A DNA stretch of 6,493 nt from Chloroflexota bacterium (GTDB taxonomy: Bacteria > Chloroflexota > Dehalococcoidia > Plut-88900): contig JADFJI010000136.1 in NCBI GenBank assembly GCA_022566235.1, forward strand, positions 1-6,493, read 5' to 3'. Positions 5,084 through 6,493 of this stretch are shown here, piece after piece. A program made the position numbers and the translations under genes. Below the pieces are notes generated by a model, which saw only the letters and a program-made list of their open reading frames with translations, ran no database searches and was not told the origin of the DNA. Each line of letters begins with the position of its first letter. Position 1 is the stretch's first letter.

Positions 5084-5148
5084 CAGGGCCGGCCCTGGAC
5101 CCGGGCCCGCTTACCAGTGGGGCTGGGTATCGGGGCCCGGGTCCAGGG
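5084..5148. terminator. GC-rich inverted repeats at convergent gene ends
   Basis: CCCTGGACCCGGGCCC (5093-5108) is repeated as its exact reverse complement at 5133-5148, a 16-bp stem around 24 nt that contains the stop codon of the TolB-like gene. Next to it, CAGGGCCGGCCCTG (5084-5097) is a perfect palindrome sharing five bases with the first arm. Lying between two gene ends, these could slow or end transcription from both sides. No T-runs are present, so intrinsic termination is not assured. Confidence 0.4.
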
Positions 5149-6169
5149 TTATCTGGGACTGATTGCCGCCGTCGGAGTCCATGATGAATATGTCGGCGTT
5201 GCCGTGGAGGTGGGACACAAAGGCCAGTCTTCCATCTTCGGACCAGGCGACGTCCTCCTCGCTGGCCTCGTTTATGGTCAGGCGCTTCAAGAGGGTTCCA
5301 TCTAGGCTGACCAGGTAAATCTCCGGGTTACCATCCCTCTCCGAGATGAAGGCGATCCATTTCCCATCGGGGGACCAGGTCGGCGTCAGGTCGGCCTCGG
5401 GGTTGTTGGTCAGCCGCCGGGGCTCTATGGCGATGTTCTCCTCAATCACATCGACCACATAGATATCATCATTGCCTGAGCGGGTCGACTGGAAGACGAT
5501 GGCCTTGGAATCGGGGGCCCAGGACGGTAGGAAATCGGGGCCTTCGGTCAGGGGGATCTGGTTTACTCCACCCGGATTCCTGAGGAATATGCCCAGTCCC
5601 TCGCCCTCGTCGTCGGTCAGGGAGAAGGCGATCCATCGGCCATCGGGGGACCAGGCCGGGGGGCCCTCGTCCGTAGACCCGACGGTCAGGCGATGGGGAC
5701 TGGGGTCCTCCACATCGGTCAGGTAGATATGGACTGCCCCTTCCTCCGAGGTAGATAGATAGGCGAGCATCTCACCATCAGGGGACCACCGGGGCGAGGA
5801 GACGTTGCCCGTGCCATCGGAGATCTGGACCAGGCCCTGGCCCTTGATGTTTATTACGAAGACATCTCGCTTGCCGTTCCTTTCGGAAACGAAGGCCACC
5901 ATCTTCCCGTCAGGGGATAGGCGGGGCGAAGAATCCTTGGAAGGGCTGTCGGTCAGGTTAAGAGGGTTCTTGCCGGGATCGACCAGGTAGATGTTCTGGA
6001 TGCCCTCTTCCTGGGAGGTGTAGACCATCTTTCCCCCCTTCTGGTCGCCGCCACACCCGCTCAGCACCAGCATGACCAGCAGGACCGGCATCCCGATCAA
6101 CGCGATGCCGGGCAGGCCCTTGGTCTTTCCAGTCCCCGACTCTCCCCACCATTTGATGGCCCGAATCAT
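5111..6169 (-). CDS. TolB-like beta-propeller lipoprotein
   Basis: A 352-residue exported protein. A basic N-terminus is followed by a hydrophobic stretch (19-36) and a lipobox LSGC with the lipidated Cys39. The rest is PD40/WD40-like propeller: repeats marked by SPDG or close variants at 85-88, 129-132, 174-177, 218-221, 266-269 and 310-313, each followed by a strand such as IAFISERDGNPEIYLV. The first strand (KMVYTSQ, 47-53) and the final TQPHW would close the ring. This resembles TolB's propeller, but the TolB N-terminal domain is absent and no tol-pal genes are near, so the name tolB is not justified. It is probably a surface-anchored binding or scaffold protein. Start is ATG at 6169 rather than TTG at 6187, because a TATAAT box lies at 6181-6176 and transcription would begin at or near that ATG. 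No Shine-Dalgarno site is seen. Confidence 0.87.
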   Translation of the reverse strand: MIRAIKWWGESGTGKTKGLPGIALIGMPVLLVMLVLSGCGGDQKGGKMVYTSQEEGIQNIYLVDPGKNPLNLTDSPSKDSSPRLSPDGKMVAFVSERNGKRDVFVINIKGQGLVQISDGTGNVSSPRWSPDGEMLAYLSTSEEGAVHIYLTDVEDPSPHRLTVGSTDEGPPAWSPDGRWIAFSLTDDEGEGLGIFLRNPGGVNQIPLTEGPDFLPSWAPDSKAIVFQSTRSGNDDIYVVDVIEENIAIEPRRLTNNPEADLTPTWSPDGKWIAFISERDGNPEIYLVSLDGTLLKRLTINEASEEDVAWSEDGRLAFVSHLHGNADIFIMDSDGGNQSQITLDPGPDTQPHW

Positions 6170-6175
6170 AGACCG

Positions 6176-6205
6176 ATTATACGACAATACACAAAATGTT
6201 GTAAA
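6176..6205 (-). promoter_or_regulatory. Promoter of the TolB-like gene, leaderless layout
   Basis: TTTACA (6205-6200) and a perfect TATAAT (6181-6176) are spaced by 18 nt. Six bases (CGGTCT) separate the -10 box from the ATG at 6169, so the expected start nucleotide is the A of the start codon. The region is clearly more AT-rich than its surroundings. Confidence 0.7.
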
Positions 6206-6272
6206 TACAAGGGGGCCAATTACCAGATATTGGGGTATAGATGGAACGAGGAACGAAATAGCGGAAGGCCTG

Positions 6273-6294
6273 AGCCCCGGGTTCAGCCCCGGGT
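6273..6294. repeat. 12-bp tandem duplication over the nfo stop
   Basis: AGCCCCGGGT occurs at 6273-6282 and 6285-6294; on the minus strand ACCCGGGGCTGA is followed by ACCCGGGGCTCA, 11 of 12 identical. The first minus-strand unit contains the stop codon of the endonuclease IV gene, so the second copy is non-coding. Confidence 0.6.
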
Positions 6295-6493
6295 CGTGGC
6301 CTCATAGATGGAGTGGAGTATATCTATGTTCTTCCGGTCGGGGCCCTTCTTCTCGAAGCCCGGGACCTCCAGGAGAAAGGGCACGTCTCGGAAGGCGGGG
6401 TGGGACATGATCACATGGAAGCCGTCCATGCCGATATGTCCTTCGCCTATGTTCTCGTGCCGGTCCACCCCTCCGCCCAGGGGGATCTTGGAG
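6283..6493 (-). CDS. nfo: Endonuclease IV (AP endonuclease) family, C-terminal part
   Basis: The last 69 codons of a gene that continues beyond the right edge of the window. Endonuclease IV is a tri-metal (zinc) TIM-barrel enzyme that cuts DNA 5' of abasic sites in base excision repair. The visible part begins SKIPLGGG and continues DRHENIGEGHIG, where Asp and His of DRH correspond to metal ligands Asp229 and His231 of Escherichia coli Nfo. LLEVPGF supplies the ligand corresponding to Glu261, and the chain ends in a helix before TTRG. The true start is outside the window; the GTG at 6468 lies within the conserved core and is not a start. It is upstream of the TolB-like gene on the same strand but separated by 113 bp containing that gene's own promoter. 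Confidence 0.92.
   Translation of the reverse strand, partial: SKIPLGGGVDRHENIGEGHIGMDGFHVIMSHPAFRDVPFLLEVPGFEKKGPDRKNIDILHSIYEATTRG

Overview
The window looks like a chromosomal segment of a moderately high-GC bacterium, most likely a member of the Chloroflexota (Dehalococcoidia-like). This is inferred from short dispersed hairpin repeats whose translations (LSEVEG-, VRQAHHE-type peptides) I associate with such genomes, from the mix of gene families, and from a promoter that seems to give a leaderless mRNA. The assignment is an inference, not a proof.

Layout, left to right. Positions 1-322 hold no convincing gene: a palindrome at the left edge, a decayed tRNA-Ser(GGA)-like 5' half at about 166-225, and a weak hairpin. 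Positions 323-4449 are a head-to-tail minus-strand cluster, transcribed from right to left: csoR (copper-sensing repressor), a small YHS/TRASH metal-binding protein, copA (Cu(I) P1B-type ATPase), a 96-codon C-terminal RCK_C (TrkA-C) remnant, and a PIG-L/LmbE-type deacetylase that overlaps the remnant by GTGA. The csoR promoter and a perfect ACCCCC-5-GGGGGT operator lie at 4465-4524. Three related REP-like hairpin elements decorate copA: two inverted copies fill the yhs-copA gap and a third lies in frame inside the copA N-terminal linker.

Positions 4525-4785 form a divergent regulatory region. It has its own plus-strand promoter, a very strong 42-nt hairpin and a tandem direct repeat just before a small winged-helix DNA-binding protein (4786-5058, plus). 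That gene converges on a TolB-like beta-propeller lipoprotein (minus, stop at 5111), with GC-rich inverted repeats at the convergence point. The TolB-like gene has a clean TTTACA-18-TATAAT promoter whose predicted start point falls on the ATG at 6169, implying a leaderless transcript. The right edge holds the C-terminal 69 codons of an endonuclease IV (Nfo) family protein.

How the genes work together: csoR-yhs-copA is a coherent copper-efflux unit. Cu(I) would release CsoR from the operator, the YHS protein may bind or hand over metal, and CopA exports Cu(I). The RCK_C remnant and the PIG-L gene have visibly lower GC and no obvious copper role; they look joined onto the end of the copper operon at a junction around 1378-1390. 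I did not find a convincing new defence or mobile system. The points most worth a second look are the truncated RCK junction, the REP-like elements in and before copA, the leader of the winged-helix gene, and the leaderless TolB-like gene.
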